A stretch of 64,000 nt of DNA from Candidatus Methanomethylicaceae archaeon (GTDB lineage: Archaea > Thermoproteota > Methanomethylicia > Methanomethylicales > Methanomethylicaceae): the NCBI GenBank assembly GCA_015660995.1, contig JACTUC010000001.1:62001-126000 (forward strand), written 5' to 3'. Positions within the stretch are counted from its first letter, which is position 1. The number at the start of each line of letters is the position of its first letter. The position numbers and the translations under genes were made by a program. Under the pieces are notes generated by a model. That model searched no databases and had not been told where the DNA came from. It saw nothing but the letters and a program-made list of their open reading frames with translations. Shown here one piece after another: positions 16,985 through 24,693 of this stretch.

Positions 16985-18697
16985 TCAGGCAATAGCTGGC
17001 CGCCTTCGCACAAGCACTATGAGGGCGACGGCACCTGCTAAGACTATAACAGATGTCATCCCTACAGCTGTAAGTGTTGAGAAAAGCAGTGACGCCGGGA
17101 GTGCCTGCACGCTTGTCACACCATTGGAGCCGATATTCACCAAATACAGAGGGCTGCTGGCTGCCCCTACATTACCAACGCCAATGCTGGGGTCATGGGT
17201 TAGTGTCCCATTGAAATATGGGTAGGTGATGAACAGTCTTAAGTGGTTGCCATTCTCAATGTAAGCCGCTCCAACTGGCACGATTGTTACGACTCCATTG
17301 CTGTTCACCATCGCGAAGGGGACAAACCTGAAGAACCCTTCCAGCGTGGAGTTGGTATTCAGGGTGATCTTGTTCAATGAAGCCATCTTCAGGATCTTTC
17401 CTGCGAGATTATTGTTTGTAAGTATTGGCTTGTATATGAGCTGGCTGGCATCAGCGCTATTCCCGGTCAAGGGTATTGAAGCACCGCCGCCGTTTGCGGT
17501 GAAGCTCGCTGTATTAGCCGCTAGGGTTGCGTTGATATCAGTCATATTATCGAAGAAAGCCTCAAATCTTGTACCAGTAGCATTGAAGGCAGATGCATCA
17601 ACCCAGAGCGCTAGACCTGGCGAGATCGTGATGCTAGATGAATTCAGTAGTTGGATGGTCTTGGGCGCGAAGTTCCAATTCCAATTGCTGATGATCAAAT
17701 CCATCTTCATCTCGCCACCAGCAACGCTGTAGGACAAGGTTTGCCCGCTTTCACTGTATGACTCCGTAACAGGTTGGGCGTAGATCCTTATGACCAGCTT
17801 CACATTGTTATCAGAAAGGTCGAACTTTGGAGGGGCATTGATCATGGTGAAGGTGAAGGTTATGCCAATGCTGCTGCCACTGTTATCGTTTATTGGTGTT
17901 ATGCCGCTGAGACTCCATGCGCAGCTGTTGAAAGGTAGAAGCGCGGGGTGGAAGCTCGCTGCTAAATCCATGAGGTTTTCCCTTTGAGCGATCCTGTCGT
18001 CTATCAATTGCGTAGCTGCGTTCAATCCTGCCTTGAGCACGTTGCCTACCTGATTATTGGCTTGGGCAATTGCATCATCTGGATTATTGCCGGTATTGAC
18101 AGCGTTTATGGCATCATCGACTTTAGTGATTGCAAGATCAAGCGCGTTTGAAACATTGGTGTCGTTGGCGTACTGCTTGATATCCTGCAGTATAGTCAGC
18201 GCTGCCTGCAGCTTGATCATAACTGTTGTTCTGTTGCCTAGACCCAAGTTGACCAAGATGCCTGCGGTAGTTATGGCATCATCTGCCTTGACCAAGGCCG
18301 CTCCCGCCTTCTGGTAGGCCTGTGCCTTCATCGAGTCTATCATATTCATTTCTTGAACTAGCGTTACGAAGAGGGTGCTCTCTGCAGCGTTCTTCAACAG
18401 GAAGCTTGAATTGTTGTCGATCTGCGCATACTCGATCAGCCCCTTGAATTGGGCAACATATACCTTGTCCGATTGGTTATTGGCCCACCAGACGAACTGT
18501 GGCTCACCACCGTTATTGGGAAAGATCACAGTGTAGGCATCCGTTACTATCTTAGTATAGTTGCCAATTGCAGTGACCTGGGGCACATTTGTGTCCGACG
18601 CATGCATCTGGGCAGCAACCGGCGTTGCCGCTAACGCACTAATACTAAGAAGCAGGATAGAAAGCAGGCCGATCGTTAAGACTTTTATGCCTCTCAT
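16985..18697 (-). CDS. Large secreted, C-terminally anchored surface protein
   Basis: About 570 residues with an N-terminal signal peptide (basic RGIK, then a leucine-rich stretch ending ALAATPVAAQ) and a C-terminal hydrophobic helix followed by VRRRPAIA, a stop-transfer anchor. The ectodomain has an alpha-helical part near residues 95-240 (repeated NTGNNPDDAIAQANNQ-like segments) and a beta-rich second half. Many N-x-S/T sequons suggest N-glycosylation. GGTGA five bases before ATG 18697 and a TATA-like GGTTAAAAG make this the better start than the upstream Met at 18712. I do not recognise the family; an S-layer-associated role is possible. Confidence 0.7.
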   Translation of the reverse strand: MRGIKVLTIGLLSILLLSISALAATPVAAQMHASDTNVPQVTAIGNYTKIVTDAYTVIFPNNGGEPQFVWWANNQSDKVYVAQFKGLIEYAQIDNNSSFLLKNAAESTLFVTLVQEMNMIDSMKAQAYQKAGAALVKADDAITTAGILVNLGLGNRTTVMIKLQAALTILQDIKQYANDTNVSNALDLAITKVDDAINAVNTGNNPDDAIAQANNQVGNVLKAGLNAATQLIDDRIAQRENLMDLAASFHPALLPFNSCAWSLSGITPINDNSGSSIGITFTFTMINAPPKFDLSDNNVKLVIRIYAQPVTESYSESGQTLSYSVAGGEMKMDLIISNWNWNFAPKTIQLLNSSSITISPGLALWVDASAFNATGTRFEAFFDNMTDINATLAANTASFTANGGGASIPLTGNSADASQLIYKPILTNNNLAGKILKMASLNKITLNTNSTLEGFFRFVPFAMVNSNGVVTIVPVGAAYIENGNHLRLFITYPYFNGTLTHDPSIGVGNVGAASSPLYLVNIGSNGVTSVQALPASLLFSTLTAVGMTSVIVLAGAVALIVLVRRRPAIA

Positions 18698-18842
18698 CAG
18701 TTTCACCATCAAATTCTTGGAACTAAGGGCTTTTAACCGATTCTTTTATTGGGGATTTTAGGAGAAATTCGAAAATTAGAAAATGAATAATACTTAATAC
18801 AATTCGAAAATCCCTATGTATTTCAACCATCCTATCATTTGA

Positions 18843-19052
18843 TTGAGGAATATGCGAGGGAAACTTGAATACCTGAATCAGTACATTGGAAAGAATACCC
18901 CAATCGCCCATAGGAGTGCCATAAGAGCCTTCCTTAAGGTATCGCTGAAGGTACAAATTTGTCGCTTCGAACACCTAGAACCTTACGCCGAGAAATACCT
19001 AAACGAAAAGCGAAGTCATATCAGCTTTAAGGACTTATCAAATAAATATTGA
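18843..19052 (+). CDS. Short ORF, possible remnant of a tyrosine-recombinase N-terminal domain
   Basis: A 69-codon ORF (TTG 18843 or ATG 18852). The sequence is helical and basic, with YLNQYIGKNTPIAHRSAIRAF resembling, in pattern only, the SAM-like core-binding domain of archaeal tyrosine recombinases, followed by LEPYAEKYLNEKRSH. No catalytic domain follows, so if the resemblance is real this is a decayed or truncated integrase. Its stop codon lies inside the 23-base direct repeat at 19037-19059. It could equally be a chance ORF. Confidence 0.3.
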   Translation: MRNMRGKLEYLNQYIGKNTPIAHRSAIRAFLKVSLKVQICRFEHLEPYAEKYLNEKRSHISFKDLSNKY

Positions 19053-19059
19053 TTCAAAT
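19037..19059 (+). repeat. Left copy of a 23-base direct repeat
   Basis: The 23 bases begin ATCAAATAAA and end ATTGATTCAAAT, with a T at the single variable position. The copy at 22627-22649 differs only in that base (C). The pair brackets the surface-protein module at 19327-22584, and this copy overlaps the stop codon of the 69-codon ORF. An attachment-site or transposition-scar origin would fit. Confidence 0.6.
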
Positions 19060-19326
19060 AGTCATCTATACGAAAGATCTTGGGCATATGCACGCCCTTG
19101 GACCTGCATTGAACTGTATGTACAGTCTCATGGTGTTTTAGGCGTCTCTTGATTGTTCGCGATCACACTTCCGACTAACGGGGGCGAGGATATAACCGAG
19201 TTAACCATCACATATGATCGCCTATCATCAGAAACCGGTGCTGTTGGGTCGCCTTTCTGTTCTACATTTATTAACCATGAGCGTCTAACCATAAACAAAA
19301 ACCCAAGGAAAAAGGAAATTCATGAT

Positions 19327-19938
19327 ATGACAACCAATAATGCAAGGAAAAAACTAGTAAAGCTACTTCCCATTTTGATCTTAACTTTGCTAATAGGTAC
19401 AGTCAGCGCTGCTGTCTTTACCATGTACTATGGCAATGTGACTGCAACCGTCAAAACACCTGATGTGCAGTTAATTGCAGGCTCAGATTCAGCTACCAGT
19501 CCCATCGCCTATCCCAATGCCACCGTGACCGTTGCAAGCACATACGACTACGCAACGATAGCATTTAGTTTGTTCCCATCAGCTACTAATACACCTCAGC
19601 CCGCGACATACTACACCAATCTTACGCTGATAAAAAATACTGGTTCTGTGACCCACACAATTACTAACATAACCTTATCAGGCTTAACAAATATGGCTAA
19701 CCTCGGAAACGTAACAGTCTATTTATACAACGGTACCCAAACCGATAGCCCGACCACTGCAACTGCACAAGGTTATGCAACTTTAACTAGTGGTTCTACG
19801 GGGACAGTAACTCTTACGGGCATTCCAGTGACCCTTCCGGCGGGGGATATATGCTACATTGAAATTGTAGGTTATGCAGCTTCAGGTATAGCAGCTGGCC
19901 AGACTGTAGTATTTACGGTCTCCATTACATGGCATTAA
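19327..19938 (+). CDS. Secreted beta-sandwich protein, possible filament subunit
   Basis: A 203-residue secreted protein. The N-terminus is basic (ARKKLVKLL) followed by a hydrophobic segment ending GTVSAAVF, a signal peptide or anchor. The rest is beta-strand-rich, Thr/Ser/Asn-rich and full of N-x-S/T sequons. Its general look recalls small secreted beta-sandwich subunits such as TasA-like or archaeal thread proteins, but I see no decisive motif. It shares TVK-P-V-L and DYATI elements with the next protein. The ATG at 19327 has AAGGAAA upstream and a TATA-like site near 19266. Confidence 0.65.
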   Translation: MTTNNARKKLVKLLPILILTLLIGTVSAAVFTMYYGNVTATVKTPDVQLIAGSDSATSPIAYPNATVTVASTYDYATIAFSLFPSATNTPQPATYYTNLTLIKNTGSVTHTITNITLSGLTNMANLGNVTVYLYNGTQTDSPTTATAQGYATLTSGSTGTVTLTGIPVTLPAGDICYIEIVGYAASGIAAGQTVVFTVSITWH

Positions 19939-19981
19939 ACACCACCAAGGGAAGTTGCAGCTAGAAAAAGGAGTGGGCACG

Positions 19982-22003
19982 GTGACGGATGCTCCGGTGA
20001 AGCGTTCAAGTAGCTCAAAGCATAGGCGCTTCCAGTTAGTCATGCCCCTTCTAATCATTTTCTCTATTCTTGCTATTACTCCGGCTGAAGCGTCAAATCA
20101 AACCATCGACTTCGCCCAATGCACATCCACGGTTAAGGCGCCGTCGGTAACTCTTGGAGTAGGAAACCAAAGCACCACATCTGTCTCTGCAACCAATGAC
20201 TACGCAACCATTACAACTACAGCCGGTTTAGCTTTTTATGAGAACGCCTCGGGTCCTTCAGGACCGACGCCGAGCGCGAATACCGCCCTAACCCCCTCCG
20301 GCAGCAGTGGCTCCTATGCGGTGAACCAAGGGACCACCGCTTACCTGTGGTCCCCCCAGTTCGGAAGCGCGACCACGATTGGCGCGGGGAGCTGGGTTCT
20401 GGGCTTATGGACGGCCTCGCCGAGCTACTTGGTGGGCTACGTTCCCATCACGCTCACGAACTCCCAGAGCACGGCGGTATCTGGGGGCACCCAAGTAATG
20501 ATCAATATGAGCTGGAATAATTACACCTCCTATTTGGACAATCCCGTGGACAATTACGTCTTCTTCAATAGCTCAGGCACGCCCCTCTACAGCTGGCTGG
20601 AGAACGGGACGTCTAGCAGCTCAACCAATTCCGTGGTCTGGGTCAAGCTCGATTCCAATGGGATTCCGGCCAACGGCGCAGTGACAATCTACGTTGGGTT
20701 CTACCCTCACGGAACGAACGTGCTCGGATGGAACAACGCTACTGGTGCATCGGCGCTGCTTGCAGGAAACTATGGGGTGAACTACGGCCTCTACGACAAC
20801 GGGAACCTCACGTTCACCTTCTATGACAACTTCAATGGCAGAAGCTTGAGTTCAAACTGGAATATAAGCACCTATGGTTCACCTACCATTACGGTCAACA
20901 ACGGTTTGAATGTAACGACGGCTAAGACATCTGCGACTGGTTATAATGAAAGCTGCATCTACGCCTCCTTCACCCCTCCTTCAGCGGGCATGATCATGGA
21001 GGTGAACTGGAGGCCGGTTGCTGGGACTTTTTCAAAATTCGGCATGGGGAACAATCTTACTGGCTCCAGCATGTTCAATAATATAAATGGATACCTTGTA
21101 AGGCCAAACTGGAATGCTAATACATCATTACTTCAGTGTTTCAAACCCCCAGTGAATTATACTGCAATCGCAACTCTGACAGAATCTAACAATTATGTGC
21201 TTGGCAATAACTATACGATGGGGCTTACATGGTCCACGGTTGCCTCCAACAATATGATAATCAATGATACCACAACTGGAAAGAGTGCATCGGTGACCGA
21301 TAAAACTTTTAACCCATTGAACGGAACGCAGATTGCTTTAGATGCGGCAGGCCAAGAAACATTTTGGTGGGTGCGGGTCAGGCAGGCTCTCCCCAACAAC
21401 GTGATGCCGACGGTCTCAAACGGCAGCATGACCATCCCGACCAATGCGTTGCTGGTGTCGGTTTACGTTACGAATTCATCAGGAAGCATCACCAGCACCA
21501 TAGCGAGCAATCAATCGCTCGTGATTGGGAGCACTGAAAGTCCATACCCGATGACCTTCGCCGGGGGTCAGGTCCCCGTCCCGGCGAACGGATACCTCAT
21601 GGTTTCGCTCTCTGCAGGCATTTACGCTTCCTATGTCGTCTACTGGGGAACTGGACAGGCGACGAATTTTAGCACGCCAAGTATTTTCAATTACGTTTTG
21701 TCCTTAAATAATTCGGGAACTGTTCCGTATAATGTCAACATTTCGGTTTTTAGCAGTTCTTTAATTACTAGGCTGACGAATTTGACTTTGTATCTTAACT
21801 CTACCATAAACGGGATTGCCATAACTAATGGTGTATTTACGCAATCTAGCTCGACTTTCACTTTGCCAGCTAATTCAACTTTGCAGGTGGCAGTGAATGC
21901 TATGGCTAATGCCTTTGGTAGCTCTAACATAATGCTGCTTTTGAAGATTACCCAGAACGTAAGACCATTTGCATATAATGCGATTAACCTGACGGTGAAC
22001 TAA
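19982..22003 (+). CDS. Large secreted DUF2341-containing surface protein
   Basis: About 673 residues. After a signal peptide (KHRRFQLVMPLLIIF to AEAS) comes a short segment resembling the N-terminus of the preceding protein (TVKAPSVTLGVGN, NDYATI). From about nucleotide 20437 to 20860 lies a DUF2341-like domain (YVPITLTNSQ, AVTIYVGFYPHG), then a lectin-like beta region starting FTFYDNFNGRSLSSNWN. The last 110 residues again resemble the small protein. N-x-S/T sequons are abundant. GTG 19982 has GGAG eight bases upstream; TTG 19955 is an alternative. No C-terminal anchor or sortase motif is seen, so attachment is probably through other subunits. Confidence 0.75.
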   Translation: MTDAPVKRSSSSKHRRFQLVMPLLIIFSILAITPAEASNQTIDFAQCTSTVKAPSVTLGVGNQSTTSVSATNDYATITTTAGLAFYENASGPSGPTPSANTALTPSGSSGSYAVNQGTTAYLWSPQFGSATTIGAGSWVLGLWTASPSYLVGYVPITLTNSQSTAVSGGTQVMINMSWNNYTSYLDNPVDNYVFFNSSGTPLYSWLENGTSSSSTNSVVWVKLDSNGIPANGAVTIYVGFYPHGTNVLGWNNATGASALLAGNYGVNYGLYDNGNLTFTFYDNFNGRSLSSNWNISTYGSPTITVNNGLNVTTAKTSATGYNESCIYASFTPPSAGMIMEVNWRPVAGTFSKFGMGNNLTGSSMFNNINGYLVRPNWNANTSLLQCFKPPVNYTAIATLTESNNYVLGNNYTMGLTWSTVASNNMIINDTTTGKSASVTDKTFNPLNGTQIALDAAGQETFWWVRVRQALPNNVMPTVSNGSMTIPTNALLVSVYVTNSSGSITSTIASNQSLVIGSTESPYPMTFAGGQVPVPANGYLMVSLSAGIYASYVVYWGTGQATNFSTPSIFNYVLSLNNSGTVPYNVNISVFSSSLITRLTNLTLYLNSTINGIAITNGVFTQSSSTFTLPANSTLQVAVNAMANAFGSSNIMLLLKITQNVRPFAYNAINLTVN

Positions 22004-22063
22004 ATGTGGCGTGTTAGATCCAAGAAAAGGATCAACAAAGAAACTATGGGGGCGTTAATTTAA
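22004..22063 (+). CDS. 19-codon ORF coupled to the next gene
   Basis: ATG follows the preceding stop codon directly, and the TAA shares its last base with the ATG of the membrane protein. The peptide (MWRVRSKKRINKETMGALI) is basic and resembles a pilin-type leader only superficially. It may be a translated coupling peptide, a remnant of a longer N-terminus, or chance. Confidence 0.25.
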   Translation: MWRVRSKKRINKETMGALI

Positions 22064-22584
22064 TGGCAGCTGTATTTGCGCCCCAGTTTTTCTTGCTTAT
22101 CGGTATTGAACTATTTCTGGCTGGAAGTATTGTGACAACGCTTCTTGAAGATTATTATCCTGCGTCTTTACCTTACATACTTGATGTCGGGGCCTTTGTC
22201 GGTCTAGTACAGCTTTGGTTTGGTCCAAATTATTTAGGTGGTCTTAATGAGGTTTTGCAGTTCTATTATTGTGTTGGGTTTGCATTGATTGCACTTTTGA
22301 GTTTAGTTGGGGCTAATGTTTATTTATTCTTGGCTAAGAGAAGGGTTTTTCTAAGCGGGGCTTTTGGGTTAGTCGTAACAGTTCCTGCTTGTCTAGTGCT
22401 ATTGTTCTTCGGCAGCGCTTATGTGAATGATATCCCAGTTGCTTTACCTCCTCTGCCGGTGTTATCTTGGACGGAGGTTTATGTGCTATTCTTTGCTTCA
22501 GCCGTGATCCTATTTTCAGCGATGGCGTTTTTGGTTTATCAAAGAAAACGCAAAAATATGCATGTGAAAAAACCAACTAAATGA
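22063..22584 (+). CDS. Four- to five-helix membrane protein of unknown function
   Basis: A 173-residue protein with hydrophobic helices at about residues 7-28, 38-52, 68-90, 98-120 and 137-160, ending in a basic tail YQRKRKNMHVKKPTK that should be cytosolic. No catalytic residues or known family motif are seen. Codon use is AT-rich, unlike the chromosome average, and matches the 3' end of the preceding surface gene. Its position, just 59 bases after that gene, suggests a role in assembling or anchoring the two secreted proteins; that is inference from context. Confidence 0.6.
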   Translation: MAAVFAPQFFLLIGIELFLAGSIVTTLLEDYYPASLPYILDVGAFVGLVQLWFGPNYLGGLNEVLQFYYCVGFALIALLSLVGANVYLFLAKRRVFLSGAFGLVVTVPACLVLLFFGSAYVNDIPVALPPLPVLSWTEVYVLFFASAVILFSAMAFLVYQRKRKNMHVKKPTK

Positions 22585-22626
22585 CCTTCATTTCCATCTA
22601 AATTATCACAAGGAATTTTCGGGCTG

Positions 22627-22649
22627 ATCAAATAAACATTGATTCAAAT
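22627..22649 (+). repeat. Right copy of the 23-base direct repeat
   Basis: Same orientation as 19037-19059 with a single T-to-C difference. It lies 43 bases after the stop of the last gene in the surface module, inside a 268-base AT-rich non-coding stretch that also holds ATTCGAAAAT (22752-22761). Confidence 0.6.
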
Positions 22650-22852
22650 GTTTTCAGGTCATCATCAGTTACCATCAAAACTTGGGCTTTTTGAGAGTTT
22701 TAGTCCATTTTTTATGGTAATCTTCGAAAGAAAACTTAAAGTACACTTTAAATTCGAAAATTTAAATTTCTAGCTGATGGCAGAAATTCCAACCGCCTGA
22801 TGGTTCCACAAATATTATTTACTCCGCAGTTAAAACTAAGTTAGGTGTCTCT

Positions 22853-23218
22853 TTGGTCGGAAAACGGCGAGGAAGGAAGTCGCTGAAGAAGCTGCTGGAT
22901 GATGCTGTAGAGGCTGCTGAGGAGCGCTCCACAACAGTGGGTGCCCCCCTCCTCGAGGAACTGGACGAGCTCATCTGGCATGAGGATGAGATAGTTGTCT
23001 ACTCGCCTACAATGGTCGACCTGCCAGGAAAGGTCTACAGGGTAATGGGGGCCGGGCTGAGGCGCAGGGGCTTTACTGTCACCAAGCAGAGGGAGGTCGA
23101 GCTAAGGAATGACCGACTGATGTATGTCAACCGGTACATCGTCGAGGGCGACGGCGTGGGAGAGGAGGCGACCGTTTACGCAAGGCTCCACGACATGTCG
23201 ATAGTGGAGGCCATCTGA
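22853..23218 (+). CDS. Conserved-looking hypothetical protein
   Basis: A 121-residue soluble protein starting at TTG (GGTG six bases before). The first 40 residues are basic and helical (KRRGRKSLKKLLDDAVEAAEER); the remainder is an alpha/beta domain with strands EIVVYSP, YRVMGAGLRRRGFTVTKQREVEL and MYVNRYIVEGDG. I do not recognise a family. A possible TATA-like AATATTATTT lies about 40 bases upstream. It stands just before the lipoamide dehydrogenase gene, with 65 bases between, so the two may share an operon. Confidence 0.6.
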   Translation: MVGKRRGRKSLKKLLDDAVEAAEERSTTVGAPLLEELDELIWHEDEIVVYSPTMVDLPGKVYRVMGAGLRRRGFTVTKQREVELRNDRLMYVNRYIVEGDGVGEEATVYARLHDMSIVEAI

Positions 23219-23283
23219 GCCTCCGGGTAACTTTTTAAACAAATCGCCCCAGAAAATCTAGTCGCTAATAAAGGTGCATCACT

Positions 23284-24693
23284 TTGGATAGGCAGGTTGA
23301 CGCTATTATAATTGGAGGAGGTCCTGGCGGCTATGTCTCGGCCATCCGCCTCGGCCAACTAGGGAAGAAGGTCGTGCTGGTCGAGAGAGCAGAGATAGGC
23401 GGGACATGCCTGAATAGGGGATGCATACCGACTAAGGCACTGATACACGTGGGCAAGGTTGTCCGAGAGGCAACGCACGGGGAGAGGATGGGCATAAAGG
23501 CAGAAGTCTCCGTGGATTTCCATAAGACCCAGGCTTGGAACCGGTTTAACGTAGACAAGCGCCGCAGGGGTACCGAGTACCTCCTCAAAGCCAACGGGGT
23601 TGAGCTAGTTAGGGGGGAAGCCGCCTTTGAGTCACCTAGCACTGTAGTCGTGAAACCGCAGGGAGACAGGATAAAAGCGCAGGCAATCATTATTGCGACC
23701 GGTTCGAGACCATCGGATCTCCCTTCCGTAAAAGTAGACTCTAGACTCATACTGAGTTCAGATGACGTCTTCCAGCTTGATGAGGTCCCCAAGGAGATGG
23801 TCATCGTCGGAGGGGGTGCAATCGGCGTAGAGATGGCAACAGCCTTCGCCCCGTTAGGAACTAAGGTCACCATCGTTGAGATAATGGATCAAATTCTCCC
23901 AGGTCTTAGCCAGGATCTTATCGTTCCAGTAATTGACGCCCTTAGGAAGCTTGGCGTCGAGATCCACCTGAAGACCAAGGTTGTCGAGACGAAATATCTC
24001 AATTCTGAGAGCGGAGAGAGAGTCCAGCTCAGACTCGAGAACGGCATACAGCTCGACGCTGATCGCGTTCTAGTAGCCGTTGGTAGAAAGCCAAACACCG
24101 ACTCGCTCAATCTCGTGAAGGCAGGTGTCAATGTGGATCAGAAAGGTTTCATAAGGATCAACGATCGCCTGGAGACTAGTGCTATCTCGATATTCGCAGT
24201 GGGTGACGTCACTGGCCTGCCCTACCTTGCGCACAGGGCAATGGAACAGGGACTCTGTGCCGCAGAGATAGCAGCAGGGATCAGGGACACTTACCCCAAC
24301 CCTCCAATGCCCTCCGTTGTCTACTCCGATCCGGAGATCGCGTTCGTTGGCATGAGCGAGGCAGAGGCATCATCAAAGGAGGTGGATATCCTCGTTGGCA
24401 AGTTCCCGTTCACTGCCTCTGGCAGGGCCCAGACAATGGGCAGAATGGATGGCTTTGCAAAAGTGATAGGAGACAAGGAGGACGGCAGGATCATAGGTGT
24501 GCAGATGGTCGGCCCATCCGTCTCAGAGCTTATTGGTGAGTGTTCAATCCTCATAGCGAACTGCTTGACGTTGGAGGAGCTTGCATCCGGGGTGCACCCG
24601 CATCCTACGTTGAGCGAGGTGCTATCTGAGGCTGCAAAGCTTGCTCTAGGGAAACCACTCCACTACGAAGCACAGCTAGAGGCTAGGCGATAA
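23284..24693 (+). CDS. lpdA: Dihydrolipoyl dehydrogenase (E3)
   Basis: A 469-residue class I pyridine nucleotide-disulfide oxidoreductase. It has the FAD-binding IIGGGPGGYVSA at the N-terminus, the redox-active pair in GGTCLNRGCIPTK, an NAD-binding GGGAIGVEMA, the second FAD motif IFAVGDVTG and the C-terminal active-site HPHPTLSE. It reoxidises protein-bound lipoamide of 2-oxoacid dehydrogenase or glycine-cleavage complexes; none of those partner genes is in the window. The start is TTG with AGGTG upstream. Its end overlaps the convergent rad50 by 11 bases. Confidence 0.95.
   Translation: MDRQVDAIIIGGGPGGYVSAIRLGQLGKKVVLVERAEIGGTCLNRGCIPTKALIHVGKVVREATHGERMGIKAEVSVDFHKTQAWNRFNVDKRRRGTEYLLKANGVELVRGEAAFESPSTVVVKPQGDRIKAQAIIIATGSRPSDLPSVKVDSRLILSSDDVFQLDEVPKEMVIVGGGAIGVEMATAFAPLGTKVTIVEIMDQILPGLSQDLIVPVIDALRKLGVEIHLKTKVVETKYLNSESGERVQLRLENGIQLDADRVLVAVGRKPNTDSLNLVKAGVNVDQKGFIRINDRLETSAISIFAVGDVTGLPYLAHRAMEQGLCAAEIAAGIRDTYPNPPMPSVVYSDPEIAFVGMSEAEASSKEVDILVGKFPFTASGRAQTMGRMDGFAKVIGDKEDGRIIGVQMVGPSVSELIGECSILIANCLTLEELASGVHPHPTLSEVLSEAAKLALGKPLHYEAQLEARR

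Larger units (their letters stand above)
18713..19326. other. AT-rich intergenic region between surface-protein genes
   Basis: About 610 bases without a confident gene. It contains two copies of ATTCGAAAAT (18767-18776, 18802-18811), repeated once more at 22752-22761 beyond the surface module; a short ORF (18843-19052); the left 23-base direct repeat; a palindrome ACTGTA-TG-TACAGT (19113-19126); and three TAACCAT motifs (19202, 19272, 19286) before the gene at 19327. The reading frame is open from 19153 into that gene, but the added residues look non-coding. Confidence 0.5.
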
